Shown here piece by piece: positions 29,536-41,490 of a DNA stretch of 64,000 bases (the stretch's first letter is position 1; each line of letters opens with the position of its first letter). The translations under genes were made by a program, and so were the position numbers. Where the stretch lies: positions 62,501-126,500 of the forward strand of contig CAJNDS010002181.1 of the NCBI GenBank assembly GCA_905221605.1. Reading direction: 5' to 3'. The notes beneath the pieces were generated by a model. That model saw only the letters and a program-made list of their open reading frames with translations. It was not told where the DNA came from and did no database searches. The stretch comes from Symbiodinium natans. Lineage: Eukaryota; Sar; Dinophyceae; Suessiales; Symbiodiniaceae.

Positions 29536-31981
29536 GAGGAATTGGTGTGTCTTGGGAATGTTAAGGACATGAAGGGTTGCGGAGGAAACCGAGTCTTGGT
29601 ACCAAAATTACCAGAATTATGATAATCCTAGGGCAACCCTGGATGGATCGGCTCGATCGGCTCGATAAGCGCCCCTGGCACAACTATGTATAAGTTTTAA
29701 AGGTTTAACGTGTCACCCATCAGTACAAGTACACCAGATGTTGAGCCGGAGCCCTCTATTAAAAGTTATAGTGTACGTGCATAGTACGTATATAGCCTAT
29801 AGTATATATATATATATATATATGTATACCACGTATACAGCGTAGTGTCCTAAATGTATCGGCTTGGGTTTCCAGGGGGCCAAAAGCCACTGGGGGAAGG
29901 CCTTTCTGCTGCAGCCGTGCAAAACTTAAATCAGGGTAGGCATCATTGGATGCTGGAGGTTGGGTTGCCGGTCCAGGCTCGTGGGGTTTCAGGCGCTTTG
30001 GGAAAAGTGTCTCCTCTGGCTTCGTGCCGTCAGGATGCAAGGGGCCTGTAGTTAATGTGCTAAAGACAATTAATGTGCGAGATTGTTCTTCTGTCTATCT
30101 CTCATAGATTTATTTATTTATTTTCAAATATAGATATCCTAGCTATTTACACCGTACAAGAACACATAAGTGGCAGCCTGCACGGGTAATCTGGCTGCCC
30201 TTTGCCGGCATTCGTTTCTGCACATCCTGCATTTCCTTCCAGATTTTAGATCTCCAGGAGCAGACCATATAGCCTAAGTGGCTGTAAAATTATGCATTCT
30301 TGAAATTGAGGGGCCTTTGATGCCTGCCCCTCTTCAGCAACCATGGCTGCACAGGTAGAAGGGCCCCGCACCAGACACCCGCGTTGGCACCTGCATAGAA
30401 AACTTGGCCAACAAGGCAGCCCCACCAAACTAACGCAAAGTAACGCAAAAGTAATGCCCAGAATCTCCTATGCACGGCACCGGGCCCCAAAGTCACGCAA
30501 AGTAACGCGAAAGTAACGCGAGATTTTCTCGTCATTTCTTTGGAAAACTGATATATTTTCCTTGAACGCGCCCTTGTTTTCTAGCTAAAACCCTGGTTTT
30601 CTCCCTAATAACCTGCATTTCCTCTAATAACCTGCATTTCCTCTAAAATCTCCCTGATTTTCTGTTAAAAGCAATTGTTTCATTGGTTTCCGAGCCAAAA
30701 CCTGCATGTCCTCCGCAGTTTCTTATTTGTTGAGGTCATTATCGCACCGAACCCTAGCATTTCCCTGCATTTTCGTACACATTCTAATTAATATTTTGCA
30801 TTCTATGACATTATGGAGCATTTCCCTGTGTTTTGTAATACACAATAACAACTATAATAAGTTATAATCAATCATATTGCGTCTCTGAAAAACCTAAACA
30901 TAGAATTGCCAGAGTATTTTCATGACTTTTCACCAAACCTTAGCACTTGCTCATAGCGCTAACACCCAGCATTATAGGCAGTCTTTTATGCATCTAAGCC
31001 TGATCGTCGTTCATCTACACTGAGCGTTGCTAAACCGAAACCGCTGAGGCTGTAACCCCAATAACATAAAACTCTGTCGGATGCGATTTCACACAAACAA
31101 CACTGCGATACGAAAATTAGCCACACGTACGCAGCACGAAAGTGCATTTGCAGCTGTGCTTGTGCAGCTTCCCATAGGAAGCCCATGGTTCACAATGCAC
31201 AGGGTCCCTCGTGAATGATATTTGGAAACTCGCTTCAAAATTGAATAAGGGGTTGTAGCTCATGTAGAGTAACAGCGGTTGTGTCGACGTGCAGAAAGAT
31301 GATGTGCTTCCAACAAACGATAGTTTATATGAGTATGTGGCCAGCCCCTTGAACAAAATTGCCTGAGCACGGCATCAAGCATGTTATTCGGAATTCCTTA
31401 ATTATCAAGGAATCGGCCGAGTACGCGAATTCACTGTATACTTGGACCCTCTGGGAATCCGAAATATTGGGGTATATGTCTATCCAACGCTTTGAGGCAC
31501 AAGGTTTGTGTGGGTAGGGGTTGGGGCTAGGGTTGTTGGGTCCAGGGTGACCTGCATGCGGATACACACATACATATATATATATATATATGGGTTGTTG
31601 TCAAAATGCTTGTTCCCGAAATTGACGTTACATCGGAACTCCCTCGGTGCCCGCCTTATGTCCTGAAGGAAAAAGAAGCTGATTGAGATGGAGTAGCAAA
31701 CGCGACATTTGAAGGATCCAAGCATGATTTCCTAGAAAGGGTGCTAGCGGGGACCATTTTTCAGGCGCTGCTGTCGGACGAGTCGTCACAAGAACTGCTA
31801 GTGTTACTGCTACATACTGCTACTGCTGGAGTTCTGGCACGAGCGAAGGTTTCTCCGCTGTCGCCACTGGCGCGGCTCGAGCTCCAGCAAGCATAGCACT
31901 CTCGGTTCGATGGTGTTCCTTTGTGGTCTGCTAGAGGAGGAATGGGCCATGGTCTGCCGGGGGAGGTTGCGTTGACATTTT

Positions 31982-32009
31982 GCTAGCGCCGTGCTAGCAC
32001 GGCGCTGGC
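31982..32009. repeat. 28-bp near-perfect palindrome
   Basis: GCTAGCGCCGTG and CACGGCGCTGGC flank the central CTAG. Only the outermost-but-two position differs between the arms. TAGCG motifs are common around it (about 31,740 and 32,326-32,380). Confidence 0.85.
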
Positions 32010-32720
32010 GCAAAACACTGTGCCGGATTTCCAAGATCTGATACTACGACGTGATGAACGACGAAAACAAGCTAGGAGCAGCAAATGTACCAAGTATGAT
32101 GACAAGAATATCGTTTCTTTCTTGTCATCGTTTTTCCTAGAAGAACCTCTATCCTGGCAACAGCGGCCCCGTCAGTTCATAACGAAGAGGCGCGGGGATA
32201 TTACACCACCCTGGATGTTGTACGCATATTTCGGGTGGTGCGCCTGGCTGGGCCTTCTCAATCAATCTCTGTTGGGTTCACTTAGTGGTGACAAGCGAAA
32301 TTTGAAATAATGTTTGTTGGTTTTACCTAGCGCGAACCTAGCGTTTTCCTAGCGCCACACTGGGGTTTTAGCGGATCCCCCTCGGTGCCGCTTTAGAGCA
32401 AAGACATGAAAATAGACCGGCCAAACCAATTAATGTAAATTAAAGTAACTGAGCAAACACGCGAATTTTGAACGCAACCCATATGCACATATTCATATGC
32501 TTTGTTTTCCCAGAAAATCGCCAAGAGGGATGAGAGATTCTTTCGGTCTAAAACCCTCCCTGAACCCTCTTGTAGGCCCCCTGACCCCTGAAACTTCTCA
32601 CCCGACACCAAGCCCAGATCTAAAACAACCCTGGGGCACGAGTGCGCGCGCGAGGGCTATCCGCTGTCGCTGCCCTCCAGACAGTCGAACATCGCCGACC
32701 ATGGTGTTGTAGCCTTGTTT

Positions 32721-35700
32721 GGAGGTTTAGGGTTTGGGGTTTAGGGTTTCGGGTTTAGGGTTTAGGGTTTAGGGTTTAGGCATGGTTCTTAGTAGCCCAA
32801 TTATGACTGTACTTACAACCCACTGGTAACCCTGTTTGGGATTCAGGTCAAGTGCAGGGTAGGGTCCGTTGCCATACCATTTGCAGCTAAGTGCAGGACT
32901 TCTTTGTTGCGTGTCTGGGTTTACATTAAAATACTTAGCCCAACTTAGGTCACACACTTGGATAAGACAAGTTCTCTGTGTACCACGGGGCTAGTAGTGG
33001 GGGGGGGGTAGGTGAGCTTTGTGACTAGTAGGGGCGCTTGTGGGGTGGAGGGTTTCAGGCTTACAGGGCTTAGCGTGATTGCAGGGTTCATCGGGCTTCT
33101 TATGGGATTTTGGGGGCGATAGCGTTTGCTTCCCAAGGTAGGGATTTCAGGGCTTACAGGGTTGCACGCTGCGCTCGTCTGGTGATGCAGTTGACACGGG
33201 AGCGGGGGGCGCCAGCGTGCTAAAGAGGGTGTCAACCAGGATGGGCTATTATACCCTATCATCCCTTAAAAGGCCCTTTACAGGCTTCATTATGGGGACT
33301 TTAAGGCCCAATAGCCCATCCTGGAAGGGATTGAAGTGAACTCTAGCGCCCAACAATTGGACCCGGATGCCACATGCAAGTAGGGATTTGGGGTTTAGGG
33401 AAAATCGGGTTTGGTAGGGCTTTAGGGCTGAAAAGCAAGATGTTGGGCTAGGAGTCCCAACTCGCCGACTCGTTGTCCTAGTCTGGCTTAGGGTTTAGTG
33501 TTTAGGGTTTAGGGCTGAGGGTTTAGGGTTTGGGGTTTGGGGTTTAGGGTTTGGGGTCTACAGGATTTAGGGCACAGACCCTCGTGTTGGTCCAGGCGGC
33601 CCTGAAAATAATCTCTCCACCTAGCGCCTGCCGACCCAAGATCTCTCTTCTTCAAAGCAAAGAGGGGCCCCCTGGTTTAGGGTTTAGGGTTTAGGGTTTA
33701 GGGATAGCCGTAGGTTACGTCCGGAGGTTACGGAACAAATTGAGAATGATCTAGAACCATGATCTGTAATAAAGCGTTGCGTTTGGAGGTTCCTAAGCTA
33801 CGGACCCATAGGCAGGGCGTGAATGAAGTCTTCGGCATCTGCTGCGCGGGCAGCCTCACCTCATCCGTGTTGGCTGGGAGATGGCGTTTCCGTTGAGATG
33901 TGAATTCAGGGGCTGAGGGTGCCGGGTTGAATCAGTCCATGCTACGGCTTTGCGCATCTTTACACGGCAGGTTGTTGAAACGTGTAGGGCGACAAGCATC
34001 GCGAGAGCCCTGTCTTGGATGTTTGCCTCTAAGCCCTACACTTGCCCGATTACCCTAAACCCTAAACAACTCTAAACCACCCTAAACCTTGCACCCTGAA
34101 CCCGAATTCCGAAGAGATAAACTCACCGCCGTCCTAGTCATCAGAACAACGACACGCCAAGAATGGCATAGGAATTACAACAGGGGCCTTGGGGGGTCTT
34201 ATCGTATACCTATAGAGGGACCCTAAACCCTAAACCCTAAACCCTAAACCCTAAACCATATTAGGAAGATTATCAGTACCCCTTCATTCGTGGTGTTATA
34301 AGCTGTAGACTGCTAACGTGGGACTGAGCCTGGGGTCTGCGTGCAGGGAAAGTGGGATCAGGAAGCATTAACTTTTCCTGGGTTAGGGTTCAGGGTTCAG
34401 GGTTTAGGGTTTAGGGTTTCGGTTTAGGGTTTAGGGTTTAGGGCTTAGCTCTTGCAGCAGGGTTAAGGGATTTTAGAGGCACAACAAAATGCAAAGACTG
34501 AATCCTGCAGCACAGTTCTGCGGTAATTCTAGAGATGCACAGCAGCTGAGGACCGTTGGGAGGCTTCAGCTTAGTGGACGCCCCCCCCCCCCCCCTCTAG
34601 AGGAAAGGCGCCTTAACTTCAACTCAATCCGATCGTATGCGTATCGAACCATTATTATGCCTAACCCCTTAGTTATAGGTCCTTGTTTGGGCATGTTTAT
34701 CTTTCTTGCCATCTCACTCTCGTAATACAAGGCCCAAACCCTAGTCGTACAAGCCCCCGAAGACAGGAACCATGGGCCAGGCGTTTAAGGGTTTTAGGGC
34801 TTAACGGGCTTTGGAGCTTAGGGCTTTTATTGTGCCTGGCTGATCCTGGCTGTACTTAGGGTTCAAGTTCAGGGTTTAGGGTTTAGGCTTTAGGGTTTAG
34901 GGTTTAGGCTTTAGGCTTTAGGGTTTAGGGTTTAGGGTTTAGGGTTTAGGGTTTAGGGTTCAGGTTCCCGGGTTTAGCTGCCAGCTGCGCTCCGAGCCTT
35001 TTGAAACCACGCTTGCCGTTGCAGAGTCTGGATCAAATTTGCCTTCTTCTCCCCAGGAAAACCCCAAGGAGGGTCCCAGACTCCTCCTTAAAAAGACACC
35101 TACATAGGGTTTAGGGTTTAGGGTTTAGGGTTTAGGGTTTAGGGTTTAGGGTTTAGGGTTTAGGGTCCCCAGACCAGCAAGCCTAAAGCCTGGATCCTTA
35201 GCCATCGGCGCCCACAATACCACAGCTTCTCTCCAAGACCCCCACCCTGAACCCTAAGCCCTAAACCGTAGACCCTAAACCCTAAACTTAAACCCTAATT
35301 AAGCCCTAAACCCTAAACCCTTTCCAGCCGAAGTCCTGTGATTCTCAGGGTTTCTTCACAAGCATGACGTGCAAATCATACCCTCTTTGGGGTCTACCTA
35401 GTTATCTAACGCCTGCCACTGTGTAGTAGTACTTTGGGCCATTTGGAGCCTTAGGATGTGCTTCCGACCCACTGGGAAAGTTGTGATGTTCCAGTACAAA
35501 CCTGTTGGTTGAGTTGGATCCCCATCAAAAACGGAGCGTCTCGACTTCCCAGACTGCTAGATGTGGCGCATCAAAACTAGGGCTTAGGGTTTATCGGGTT
35601 TAGGGTTTGGGGCTCAAGGTTCAGGACCTAACCCTAAACCTAAAGGACCCGAAACCCTAAACCCTAAGCTCTAGAATACGTGCATGAACTCATGGGGGCC

Positions 35701-36839
35701 TAGCTTGAGGGTGAGAATGGGGTGATCTCACCGAAGGTGGGCTTAAGAGACACGCAAAGTTTAGGGTTTAGGGTTTAGGGTTTAGGACCTGATTTAGGGT
35801 TTCATAAAGGCAGAAACCCCCCAGCAAAGGCAACCAACAATGGGGTGACACTGGAAACCTAGGACCTCAGTATAACGTTAGGTAGTAATTAGCCCCTACG
35901 TTCAAGGTCCAGTCTGGAAAGCGGTTGGCCGTCAATGATCAAAAATGAAGATTCAAAAACTTGACAAAAACATATGCGGCATGTTATGCCAGAAGCCCAA
36001 TGCCCTAAATGAAGGAACATGCCATGCATATAGGTCTTTCACCAATAAACTGATCTAAACCCCAAAAGGTTAAACAGAAGGTATGGTTTATGACTCAGGG
36101 GTATTGGGCTCTCTTGGAGCATGCTCACTTCAAAGATCTCCCCTGGGCCAAGGTCGCCATAAGAAGACACCCATGTAAGATGGGGAAGTTCGCTTTACTA
36201 TGGTCCTTTTGGGTGATCCGTATATAAATTATGGAGTGCTTGAATAACAAGAAGGGCCCATAATGTGGAGGATAGATGCGAGAGAGGAGATGTTGAATGA
36301 ACGGCGTCCTGGGTTGCTGTTACGGACGTTAAACTAAGAGCTAACGCCCAAACCCTAACCCAGCAAGAGTTGCTGTGGCGACCTTGGACTTGGAACTGCA
36401 AAGGAAATAGGTGGAAGCAAACGCTGCGTCGGCATCCGCAACTGGGCTAATGAGGTTGGGGGTGGTTTCGGGCTTCCTTGTAGGTTCAGGGGCACTTAGA
36501 AATAGGGTTATAGTACCTTGTAACCCTATACCTATATAAGTACAAAGAATTGGGCTTAGGTCTAGGGCTTGCTCACGCGTGTGATCAGCGGTGGTCTTGC
36601 AAGTTTTGGGCTTAGAGGTCAGGGTGTATTTATGAGCTGGAAGTGAGAGTCGTTGCTGAAAGATACTTGAAGGAGTAAGCCCTGTGGCTCAGAAGGGCCG
36701 AAAACCCTGATCCAGTCACTGGCCAACGCCGACACAAGCACAGATCGCTGTGGGGCAGAGCTTCGCGCCCGCACACTATGCCCGAGCAACTTGGTTTTCA
36801 TGAGAGAAAAGACAGGAAGACTCTATACATGCGTCCGCA
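32721..36839. other. Noncoding stretch with telomeric blocks
   Basis: TTTAGGG/CCCTAAA blocks lie at about 32,725-32,780, 33,490-33,560, 33,674-33,705, 34,220-34,257, 34,385-34,445, 34,870-34,965, 35,107-35,166 and 35,758-35,790. An FB2-like internal sequence (TTCTTAGTAGCCCAATTATG) starts at about 32,783. No gene is recognised. Confidence 0.6.
33236..33324. mobile_element. Foldback family FB4 copy
   Basis: Perfect 15-bp terminal inverted repeats CCAGGATGGGCTATT and AATAGCCCATCCTGG bound an 89-bp unit. A relative sits at 58,810-58,888. Confidence 0.7.
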
Positions 36840-37330
36840 CATACTTGCTTCTATACGTAAGTTCCTGCATAGTTGTAGACCAGCACATGCACATACGCAC
36901 ACGTATGCATGCGACTAATACTTATCTAATCGCTGTCTGTCCATGTCCATGTCCGTGTCTGCATGCATGAGTTCATGCTGGGGTCTGTCTGTCCGTCTGT
37001 CTGTGTCTGGCTGTGCCCATCTCCTTCTGTCAATCTCTGTGTGAGTATCTCTGCGTGTCTGTGTGTGGGTGTCTCTCGATTTGTCTCTCTGTCTCTCGAT
37101 CGCTCTCTCTCTCTTTCTCCGTCCGTGTCTCCGTCTCCGTCTCATCTCGGTCTCTCTCTCTCTCTCTCTGTCTCTCCAGGCACGTACGTGTGCCTTTTGC
37201 ATGTAAAACTATTGCATGCCAGATACAAAGAAGCAAACATACATGCATCCGTGCAAACATACATTTTTTACATGCGGGCCTGCATACATACACACATCAC
37301 ACACACACACACCATCTGCATGCACATGCA
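36840..37330. repeat. TGTC/TC-rich and CATA-rich low-complexity tract
   Basis: Imperfect CTGTCTGTC, TCTCTC and ACACAC runs. The 165- and 153-codon plus-strand ORFs (poly Ser-Val-Cys-Leu) and their minus-strand Arg/Glu/Asp counterparts come from this simple sequence. Confidence 0.85.
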
Positions 37331-37439
37331 TGTTGTGCACATGAAAACCCAACACACATCCATCTGGTGTGCCGCAGTTCCGCACAGCGGTGCTACTCTG
37401 GCCAAGTATCCTGGCATGCTGGCAGAACCCAGGCAGGGA

Positions 37440-37566
37440 CTCCAATACCCCTCAATTTAAGGAATAGTTCTTAAAGAGGGTTCCTTATACGATTTAAGGA
37501 GTATTCCTTAAAGAGGGTTCCTTATACGGTTTAAGGAATATTCTTGATTCAGGGGTATTGGAGCCT
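37440..37566. mobile_element. Foldback element with an internal 38-bp tandem repeat
   Basis: The left arm CTCCAATACCCCTCAA and right arm TTCAGGGGTATTGGAG are inverse. Inside, the unit with TTAAAGAGGGTTCCTTATAC is tandemly repeated about twice. Confidence 0.65.
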
Positions 37567-38030
37567 CTGGGAAGATGTCCTGCGTTTACGTGTCTCATGT
37601 AGCGCTTGTTTGGATACACGTGAGACATCAGGCCTCATATGGGGTGTGGACTCTTGGATCCGTCACGTCGAAGTCCACAAACTCCAAGGACGCCACAGCC
37701 AAAGATCGTTTCTTCTCAACCTTGTTCGTGTTTTGCGATGATCTCGGTGACACTGTGCTAGAGCCGCTAGAGTTTCGACGGCTGACCTTACAGCAAGCGA
37801 AAGGAAACAGACAGCAGAGATCCGACATGAACCCAACACATTTCACAACAATATACGGTTTAGGGTTTTGGGTTTGATATACCAGTCCCCGAAAAACAGA
37901 ATCAGCAGCGCGTCTCTCAGTGAAAGCTGCAGTCGTACGCGCAGCCGTGGCAACATGTTCCACAATATCTACCCCTAAACCCTAAACCCTAAACCCTAAA
38001 CCCTAAACCCTAGACCCTAAACCCTACACC

Positions 38031-38139
38031 CTATTTGCTCAAGAACCCCAGAACAAGAAGGATAATAATCCCTCTGTTGCCTTTGTAAGGACGAATATTT
38101 TATCATTAATTTTTTCAGGGGGGGGTCTTAAGCAAATAG
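38031..38139. mobile_element. Foldback family FB6 copy
   Basis: CTATTTGCTCAAGAACCCC and GGGGGTCTTAAGCAAATAG are near-perfect terminal inverted repeats (109 bp). The core GATAATAATCCCT...CCTTTGTAAG is shared with 47,346-47,436. Confidence 0.7.
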
Positions 38140-38649
38140 TAGATACTTGGTTCAAGATAAAGTATGCACCATTACAGTTTCAACTTGGAGCTGCTGCGTT
38201 TTCCCGCCACTCTACGCTCGGAATACAAAACCGACCGAACTTGCCACTCCAAGTACAAGGGGCCAATCTTGACCAGCATGGGCATTGTGGGACATGTTGG
38301 GAGCATGATTGGGGCGTAGGGTTTAGGTTCAGGGCTTAGGGTTTCGGGTTTAGGGTTTAGAATGGGTGTTTTCGGAGTAGTTTGTAGCAAAAATGAACCT
38401 TATCGGGAATGTGTCAGGGGCCCATATTGACAATTCTTTAGGGTCCTATATTGTGCTCCTGGGGAACCCCCAAGAAGATCGACAACCAACAAAAGCCCAA
38501 CAAAAAGAGTCTAACTAACCATAAACCCTAGACCCTAAACCCCAAACCCCACAAAGCCCAGAAATCTAAAGACCCTCATCCCTGGCAGCTAGGCGTCTCT
38601 CTAGGATCTAACGGGTTCGGGTTTTCCATAAGCCCCAAACCCCAAGTCT

Positions 38650-38739
38650 TGGTAGCCCACTCACCATTAGTATAGTATGGGCACCCTTCTTAGGTTGCTT
38701 AGTTTCTAAGTGAACCTTGAACCAACCACTGGGCTACCA
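38650..38739. mobile_element. Foldback family FB3 copy, best preserved
   Basis: TGGTAGCCCA and TGGGCTACCA bound a 90-bp unit with the AAGTGAACCTTGAACCAA core. Confidence 0.65.
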
Positions 38740-39913
38740 CGAAGTTCTAACCTGACCAGATACCGGAACGTCTTCTGGGCTCGGTGTCGATAACCGGGTG
38801 GTGGCTTGGCCTGGTATCGCCCTCGATGGCCGTGCGGTGGCCTGGACTTCAATCAGGCAGGGTTCAGGGTTGAGGGCTGAGGGTTTAGGGTTTAGGCTTG
38901 TACGGGTGGGCTTGCGTCTTTTTTTCCTTGATGGGCAAATACCCTCTTGCTCACCCTCTTTTTCTATCTCTGGCATCATCAGCGAACGTCCAAAACGCCC
39001 TACCCACCCCACCTCACCCACTTAGAGCCTAGGTTTTCGTACTCGGGGCCGCGGCCCTAAGCAACCCTAAACCACAACACAGGTTCTGCAGCCGTGCTAT
39101 GAGGGATCAGGGCTTAGCGAGTTTAGAGATAGGGCTTTGGGTTCCAAAGATGTGGCTGAGGCGGTTAAGTTAGTTACAACATCTATAAGTCCAGCTAACC
39201 CAAAAACCACGTCTTATTGAGGACGCCGAAATACTGAGCTGCCTGGTCAAAAGCCAAGCTTGCACCGCTACCCATCTTGATGTGTGAGCCTGCAGCTAAA
39301 AGCTTGTCGGCAAGAGAGGCGCAATGCCCGCTTGAGCCAGGTTGCCCAGGAGGCTTCTCATGCGGAACAGTAAACCCTAAACCTATACTCCCCTTAGAAC
39401 CTCAATAAAATAATAGGTTTAATAATAGTTCTTGAGTTTTGTATAAACAAGAACATAATTTTCAAGGGGGATATAGAAACCCTGAAGCCCTAAACCCTGG
39501 AGCCAAATCTGGCTCAGTCAATTCCACCCCCACTGTACCAGCTACAGACTTGGCGGGAGGATTGGTAAAGGTTAGGGCCTGATGACCAAACCTACCGTGG
39601 AAGCCTCTTGACCATTTAGCACCCCCAAATTCTGTAAGAAGGCTGTCTTCAAATGGCCTCTTCCCTTCTCCCTAAACCCTAAAAACTTCTGCCACACCCA
39701 TGCTTCATCACTTTCAAAGCACCCAGGTTACCCAGAGAGTTGGGTTCAGGCGTCTTAGTGTTCTCAGGGTCTAGGGTTTCAGGGTTTGTAGGGATTGCCG
39801 GAATTATGGGGTTTGCGGGTCTAGAGGGGAAATTAGGAAGTCCTAAACCCCGTGCCCTTTAGCTTCCGAACCCAGTATTGCTTGCAAGCTTGAGGAGTCC
39901 AAAGAGAGTACCT

Positions 39914-40038
39914 ACCCTAAACCCTGAACCCTGAACCCTGAACCCTGAACTCTGAACCCTGAACCCTAAACCCTAAACCCTAAACCCTAAACCCTAAACC
40001 CTAAACCCTAAACCCTAAACCCTAAACCCTAAACCCTA
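39914..40038 (-). repeat. Telomeric array: (GAACCCT)n passing into (CCCTAAA)n
   Basis: About seven GAACCCT variant units (39,914-39,966) are followed by about ten canonical units. The block change suggests local amplification of a variant unit. Confidence 0.92.
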
Positions 40039-40137
40039 TGGGGTAAGGCACGGCGAGACCTGCAGCATCGTATATTGGCCCTTGGTACACTGAGCGTGGG
40101 AAACGCCCGGATGACGATTTCGGATTCGGAAGCCTTA

Positions 40138-40264
40138 TACAAGTAGGGGCCCCCTTACTATACTAACTGTACTTAAAGGAGTTATAACCTAAATGAGAAG
40201 ACTTATAACCCAATTTAGGGCCCTAAAACCCGACTCATAACTGAGGGGGCCCTACCTGTAAGTG
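40138..40264. mobile_element. Foldback family FB7 copy
   Basis: The left end TACAAGTAGGGGCCC and right end GGGGGCCCTACCTGTA are inverse. The 127-bp unit matches 61,843-61,967 through its interior (AAGACTTATAACCCAATTTA). Confidence 0.7.
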
Positions 40265-40436
40265 CCTGAAGCCTGAAACTGAAGCACGGTGAAGGCTGGT
40301 TGCTCATAGAATACGCAGTAAGAAGAGCTGGGACCACACGCCTTCCACAGGAACAACTGCACAAAGGAATTACCGACGAATTCCTGCTGTGTCGCATGAG
40401 CCAATAAACTACTCCTGGTAATGCAGCCCCGATTTT

Positions 40437-40825
40437 TTTGCTCACTGGGCAGCTGCTTTCGCCAACTTCTCTCTCCGACGAGGAACAGCGTAGTGAGGAG
40501 CAGATGACCACACGGGCCATGCTCCGAAGCTGCCAAAGCTCCTTCCGCACACTCGTATACCGTGTAAGTTGGGATGTTCCCCCTTATACTAACAGCTCTC
40601 CTTAATAGGGATTATCAGAGTACCCCTACTAGAATCCGGGAACATCCCAACGTATACGGCCTATCAGCATATCAACGAGTCTAGAGTGAGTGGGGCATCT
40701 ACATCTCATGTGGAACACCTATAGGCAAGAACCCGTTACGGTCTTATTTACACAAGTCCTATGGCAGTGTGCGTGGAGCTGTGGCAACGGCTGAGATAGA
40801 TGGATTGATGCAGAAGTGGTAACAG
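40437..40825 (-). repeat. Dispersed repeat DR-A, split by an FB1 element
   Basis: Its flanking halves match 55,594-55,860: CACACGGGCCATGCTC / CACATGGGCCACGCTC, AAGCTCCTTCC, and the GGAGCTGTGGCAA ... CAGAAG end. Read on the minus strand both copies give HGPCGHLL / RGPCGHLL, so it may be an old exon. A weaker relative with ACGHLP lies near 49,000-49,130. Confidence 0.55.
40569..40650. mobile_element. Foldback family FB1 copy inserted in DR-A
   Basis: TTGGGATGTTCCCCCTTATA and GGGAACATCCCAA bound 82 bp. The flanks CGTGTAAG and CGTATACG could be an 8-bp target duplication with two changes. The related locus at about 55,700 has no insertion at the corresponding point. Confidence 0.75.
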
Positions 40826-41384
40826 CATCGAAGCATGCTGACCTTTTACGTCATCGTTTATAGCCTGATCTTGTCTGAACATAGTTTAGGGCATGTACAT
40901 CGGCAACAAAAAACACCTACAAAAGTAGAGGCCCACTTATACAAGCCAAGCTTTCTTGTGCATGGCCTGTGGCAAAAAAAAGTATGGAGACGTAGGCTCG
41001 GATACATGGAAGCTGCAGAATCTCCAGCAGGCACACATCCACAACGCAGTCAACATAAACCCTCAACGCTAGCAGGCCGGTCTCTGAGCATACGGCCTGA
41101 AAGCGCCTGCAAAGTTTGGGTCGCGGGGGGTGGCGCGGGATAAGGGTTGTGGCCCCAGAAGTTGAGGATCAAAGCACGAGCGCTCGCGCCAAAATCGGAC
41201 ATGATAGGTGTACTCATCTTACGCATCCGCCATCAAGGCACAAACACTTGTCCTGTCTTCTAGGTCGTTGAATCCCCAGAGCCTTGCAAGCCCGCTGCAA
41301 CAAGTTCGTCGCGCCTGAGGATTGGGGTTCAGGGCTTAGGAAGAAAACCCAAACCCTAAACTCTAAACCCTTTAAACCCTATAA

Positions 41385-41490
41385 AGCCTAGACCCTATAA
41401 ACCTACAAACCCTGTAAATCCTATAAACCCTATCAACCCTATAAACCCTATAAACCTTGTAAACCCTATAAACCCTATAAACCCCAGACT
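41385..41490 (-). repeat. Variant array with 9-bp unit (CCCTATAAA)n
   Basis: About eleven imperfect units of a 9-bp telomere-like variant in which two bases are added to CCCTAAA. Confidence 0.85.

Larger units (their letters stand above)
28962..32720. other. Stretch free of telomeric repeats, no gene recognised
   Basis: This is the longest interval without CCCTAAA/TTTAGGG blocks. It is AT-richer than its surroundings in 30.0-31.7 kb. It holds short tandem motifs (AAAGTAACGC at about 30,432-30,520; CCTCTAATAACCTGCATTT twice at about 30,613-30,650), hairpins and (TA)n tracts (about 29,805-29,825 and 31,572-31,592). The ORFs of 60-110 aa on both strands show no domain; the 96-codon ORF at 32,020-32,310 lacks an ATG start. 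Confidence 0.6.
37331..40436. other. Noncoding stretch with foldbacks and telomeric blocks
   Basis: Besides the elements listed separately it has CCCTAAA at about 37,973-38,030, TTTAGGG at about 38,335-38,360 and 38,878-38,896, and the 39,914-40,038 array. ORFs of 60-110 aa (for example 37,575-37,877 plus, 38,734-39,021 minus) match nothing I know. Confidence 0.6.

Noticed and set aside
36963-37474. 165- and 153-codon plus-strand ORFs with Ser/Leu/Cys runs
   Set aside because: Derived from TGTC/TCTC low-complexity DNA; the opposite strand is equally open.
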